DNA from: Anisus vortex
Lineage: Eukaryota > Mollusca > Gastropoda > Planorbidae
DNA length: 64,000 nucleotides
NCBI GenBank assembly: GCA_949126835.1
Contig: OX421508.1
Coordinates: 17,174,098 to 17,238,097 of the forward strand
Reading direction: 5' to 3'
The notes below the pieces were generated by a model, which was given only the letters and a program-made list of their open reading frames with translations, did no database searches and was not told where the DNA came from. This document shows, one piece after another, positions 28,703-34,700 of the stretch. The position numbers were made by a program, and so were the translations under genes. Position 1 is the first letter of the stretch. Each line of letters opens with the position of its first letter.

Positions 28703-31700
28703 TATAGCTTTTCTGTGGTAAATTTAAAATTTAACACATTCATTCTCTCATTCTATCAAGACTTTAATTGCTGTAGCTTGTTGGCTGTGGGTGGTCTGAG
28801 ACTCCAGATTGTACAGAAAACTGAAGCACAAATTGTATAGCTAAAGAAGTAGCATGATTACATTACTCTTGTAATTGAGAATCTTCACTGGCTTCCTGTT
28901 ACATAGTGCTTTGATCAATAGGCTTCTTTCGCCAAAATCCAGCTTCATGAATGGCAGTGTTTCTTTCGCCAAAATCCAGCTTCATGAATGGCAGTGTTTC
29001 TTTCGCCAAAATCCAGCTTCATGAATGGCAGTGTTTCTTTCGCCAAAATCCAGCTTCATGAATGGCAGTGTTTCTTTCGCTAACATCCAGCTTCATGAAT
29101 GGCAGTGTTTTTTTCGCCAAAATCCAGCTTCATGAATGGCAGTGTTTCTTTCGCCAACATCCAGCTTCATGAATGGCAGTGTTTCTTTCGCCAACATCCA
29201 GCTTCATGAATGGCAGTGTTTCTTTCGCCAAAATCCAGCTTCATGAAGGGCAGTGTTTCTTTCGCCAACATCCAGCTTCATGAATGGCAGTGTTTCTTTC
29301 GCCAACATCCAGCTTCATGAATGGCAGTGTTTCTTTCGCCAACATCTAGCTTGATGAATGGCAGTGTTTCTTTCGCCAACATCCCGCTTCATGAATGGCA
29401 GTGTTTCTTTTGACAACATCCCGCTTCATGAATGGCAGTGTTTCTTTCGCCAACATCCAGCTTCATGAACGGCAGTGTTTCTTTCGGGAGATCTATACAA
29501 AGCATGAGTCATAAAATTTTCTCCTCTCCTCAACGCGGTCATTAATCAGGGTTCCCAGTGGTATTGGGTTCATTTAGTTTGAAATTGTGGCACCTACACT
29601 GTTGAACAGTCTGGCTCAGACACACAGTTTATAACATGTAGGCTATAACAAGATAAATACTATTATCTCCTAAGCACAGCCATTAAGGAACTATTGACAC
29701 CAACCTGCCTCCAATGCAACTGCTGGACCAAATAATACAACACCCAAGTACCAGGTCTGGTGAGAGTAAAATAATATTTAATTTACAGATTTAGGAACTA
29801 CGTTTAATTAAAAGTTGGCAGCTTCAGTAATCAGTTGAAAATGTTAACACACTTATCTTATTCAAATCATTGAGATTAAATAATTATTTAGAATATAAAG
29901 AAATAGTACAGCTATAGCAACTTACATATGTTAACATTCCCATTAGTGTACCCAGCAAACGAACACTTCGTGAATCAAATCGAAGCTGTAAATACTGAAG
30001 TAAAATAATATTAGTTAGCTCATGATTTACATAGACTACAGGTCGTCAACGTTATAGATTTTACCATACCTTTCTATTTATAAAAGGTCTATTTATTAGC
30101 TCCCATTAACAATTAAATAGTGCATCTAATTAAAGTAGTCACCAATTTTTTCAAGTAAGGGGACGTCCATTAACTACGTCAACAATTTTTAGGCGATTTT
30201 TACCCCCCCCCCTCCTCCTTGTCAACAACTGTCAAACTTTCAGAGACCCCCCCCCTATATAATTACGTCAACAATTGGTTACCCCCCCCCCCACCTCAAA
30301 ACAAGTAACAAAATTTTAGACGCTTGCTTTTATGATTAAAATATCTTTTAAACGGAAAGGTTTATACAATACTTAAATGTAATACATTTTAAAACTTGTG
30401 TAAAAGATTTCAAATTGACCATAACTCTCATAGGCGTAGCCACAAAGGGGGTGTAACATGGTCCCTACCCTCCTCTCTCTCCCCTCCCAAATTTTTGTTT
30501 ACTATTGTTTTTTTCATATAAATATTTAATCTTTCCTAATTTTACGTTTCACTAATGAACTTTTGGTACAATGGTAATTGTTAAATAATGTAGGGGGAAA
30601 TTGTGCACCAGTTGTTAATTATAGCCTTCTATTTTAACCATATGTTTACTTTTCCTTCTTGCATTATTGTCCCCACACACACACACACATTATATACACT
30701 GAAGTTGCCTTCCCTGTCCCCTATTTCTCCTACCTAACAGTATTTGACACTCACACCTTGCAATCCTGGCGACGCCACTGATACTAATACATTTTTTATC
30801 TCATACAATTTTTACAGAAAATTAGAAATTAAAACTTAAAAATTACTAAATAGAACTATGTAGCCTAATCGACCTAATTTTAATGTTTCACCTATTATAA
30901 CGTAGTCAGCAAACTTATATGTCTATATATTAGAATTAGGGATGTTAAAAGGAAATAAGGTGGGCTAAGTATTTCGTACTTCATGTGGTGGGCCACGAAT
31001 TATTTTTCTGAAGGAAATATTTTAAAATAACTTCATTTAATGTTGTGCAAACATTACTTATAGTCTCAGAGAGGGCCTGTTGTTGTTTTTAGTTCTATTG
31101 CCAATCCCAGCCATCGCTTACATGGCTTACACAACGAACGCCAGTCTCTGGCGCCTAATTTAGATGTACTGAGCGGCAAAAAACTGGGTTTCTGAACGTA
31201 CTCTGCATACAGTTTGTTGGTGTGTTTGTGTTCCTTTGTTATTCCAGCCACCATGTCTCGCTAGACTAGGGTTGCCAGACATCCGGCAAAAGGAGGAAAT
31301 GTCCTCCTTTTTAGACTCTTGTCCTCCGTCCGGCCGGCAAAGCACAAAACCTTTAAAATGTCAGGCTTTTTTTTTACTATTTTGTTTTGTAGACATTAAG
31401 ACAAATACATTTTCAAAAAAAGTATAAGCATGTTAAGAATATAATTAAAGAAACAGGTGATGGTGTGTACAAGAAAATAATCATCATTTTTTTTAAAGAC
31501 TTTTGCATGAGCTTTAAAGTTGCCCAACCAAATGCAAGCTGCCCATCAGCCTACAGTGAATATATATGTTATTTTTAACAAAACTGTTTCTTGCCCAGTT
31601 TACCAATACACACTTAAACTTAGCAGCTCTTGTAATAAAATTATACGGATTGCTGGTTTATTAAAGCGAAACTATTCACTTAAAAGACAATGTCAAACTT

Positions 31701-34700
31701 TACGCTAGACAGCGAAGGTGACGTTTTCTACAATTTTAGTCAGTCACACTGCCTTGCTAACCATTGCATTAGTTTCCACCCATACCATACATAGATAATA
31801 ATAATAATGATAATTGGTCATTCATATAGCGCCTCACTCCATGCTAATGCAAACATGCTCAGCGCGCTCATAAAAACGAAACGACAATAACACTCTAAAA
31901 TAATTTTAAACAAGGTTTTTTTGCCGAAGGAGGCTCCAAACGACAATAACATTCTAAAATAGTTTTAAACAAGGTTTTTGATGATGGAGGCACGAAACAA
32001 CAATAATTCTACAAACTTACAAAATAAATACAAAAAGGACATGTCAACTGTAGTTTCCATATTTAATTGATAATTTGTATTGACGTAAAACCATGTTTTT
32101 ACATGTTATATATGTAAGTTGAAAAGGGCACAAATGTATACAAATTTTTATTATTATTTATTTCATAAAAAGTAAAAACTTTTCCGGACCCCCCCTCCCC
32201 CCCCCCCCTATTTTGTTGACGTAATTAATGGACGTCCCCTAAAGTAGGCTATCTCTGTCACATCAAATTGGTTCATATTAAGTAGGCTATCTCTGTCACA
32301 TCATGTTAGTTCAAGAAAAGTATGCTATCTCTGTCACATCATATTGGTTCAAGTAAAGTAGGCTATCTCTGTCACATCATGTTAGTTCAAGTAAAGTAGG
32401 CTATCTCTGTCACATCATGTTGGTTAAAGTAAAGTAGGCTATCTCTTTCAGCTCATGTTGGTTAAAAAAAAAAGTATGCTATCTCTGTCACATCATGTTG
32501 GTTCAAGTAAAGTAGGCTATCTCTGTCACATATGTTGGTTCATATTAAGTAGGCTATCTCTGTCACATCATGTTGGTTCATATAAAGTAGGCTATCTCTT
32601 TCACATAATGTTTTGGATTTGAAAGTAAAATGTATTTTGTACACTTAAAATTTGTATGTGTCATTGGGGGAGGGAGGAGGCTCGCATCATCTGTTATAAA
32701 TATCAATAATTATGTCACTTTAATCGCTATTACTATTAGTATGTAGACAATAGAACAAAGTGTAAATATAAAACAACATACAACTGTATTGACTTTCAAA
32801 ATTGATAATCAATATTAACATAGTGTTTGCAGAATGGTCTAAAATAGTGTAGGTCCATTTAAAAGTAGATAAGACTTATGAAATATTAAGAAAAAATAAT
32901 GTAAATTTATTATGTTTTTAAAGTAAAAAATGTACAAGACATTATGTCATAAATACCTTAAATGAGATATGTATCTTATGACAACTAATTTCATAACTTA
33001 GGCCTTCCAATAGCATGAATACCTTATATCGTAAATGCCCTGTGCCATAAATAAAGCGTACTATACACACCTCATATGGTAAATGGCCTGTGCCATACAT
33101 AACATATAAAGCCAGTGCAACCTTTGGAAGTCTGTACAAAATCGTCTGGAACAGAAGGGGCATTAGCACCCAAACCAAAATAAAAGTCTACAGAGCAGTC
33201 GTGCTCCCTACTTTACTATATGCATGTGAGACTTGGACTGTTTACCAACGACATGTTAAGCTCCTGAATCACTTCCACGCAAAAAGCCTAAGAAAAATCC
33301 TAAATATCAAATGGCAGGACAAAATTCCAGACTTTGAGGTACTTGCCAGGGCAGGACTCCCAAGCATCCACACAAGTCTGATGCAGTCTCAACTTCGTTG
33401 GGCAGGGCATGTTATACGCATGTCAGACTGCCGTCTTCCAAAGATGCTCTTCTATGGCGAGCTAAAATACGGTCAGCGAGCTCGTGGAGGTCCAAAAAGC
33501 GCTATAAAGACACTCTCAAGGCATCACTCAAAGCGTTCTCAATTAAAGACGACTCCATGGAGGTTACAGCCAAAGACCGTGCCTCATGGCGCTCAGCAGT
33601 CCATAAAGGAGCAGCTTTTTGCGAAGAGCAAAAACAGAGAGCAGCTGAGTCCAAGAGGCAAGCCAGGAAAGATCGTGCCCTAGAGCTCACTGCCGACGTT
33701 CCGACCTTCCCCTGTACGGTTTGCAGTCGTACCTTCCGAGCAAGGATAGGCCTCACTAGCCACATGAAAACCCATTGCACAGCCACACCCCGAACTTCAT
33801 AGGACGACAAAAAATGGTCATCGTCGAACACAACGGACGAACAACAACATATAACTTACTTTACGTACCTCATATGTTATATGCCCTGTGCCATAAATAT
33901 AACTTACTGAACTATACACACCTCAAATGCACTAGTAATCTTCAAAGGGTGTATCAATGGCACTATGAAGTCAATCATCAGCAGCTGAGTGACAAAGAAG
34001 CCTAGGGATGCCAAGACATTCTGTATTCCGTACACGTAGGTCTCCGCTGGGAAGCCCAGCATCATGATGGAAGACTCAAAGCTGGCCATCAGGGAAATGG
34101 CCACAGGTAGGAAGCTCATTGTTCGACCGCCCACAAGGTATTCTGTGAGGACAAGAACAAAATTGTGGCAAGCTAGACAATTCAAATATTACTGCTGTTA
34201 TACAGACATAGTAAGACGAAGTTCTAAGTTCTAAGAGAGGCAGAGATCACCAGTTTCGGTGGCTTCGGTATACAAAGGAGATTGTGTGGTCAGCACAGCG
34301 ACAAAAGTGATGCCTGGTACCCACGTTTTATTGAGACATGCACCCCTTCCAGGCACAATATAAACACATCCCATTTTTTTAAAGCTTAAGATAATTAGAA
34401 ACAGCAATACCGACGCAACTTGTTCAGGAGCATGGCTCTTTTTTTAAACGCTCGTATATTTAAAAGAAGGGTTAGGGTTAGCGCTTTTGGCTGACGTACC
34501 TACGGGTCTGGGTTCGTATCCTTGTGAAGGCTAGGATTTATTTCCGGTTGTGCATGGCGTCATTGAGTCTACCTTGCTACGATGGATACCTGACATTCGT
34601 TGAAGTAAAGTAAAGGCGACTGGGCGTTGTGCTGGACACAAAATCCCCTAGTGTACCTTTGCCTTGGGAAACAATTGATCGCTGCTTCAGCACCAATGGA

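Noticed and set aside
28922..29487. CRISPR-like direct repeats
   Set aside because: Units are contiguous with no unique spacers; this is a eukaryotic minisatellite.
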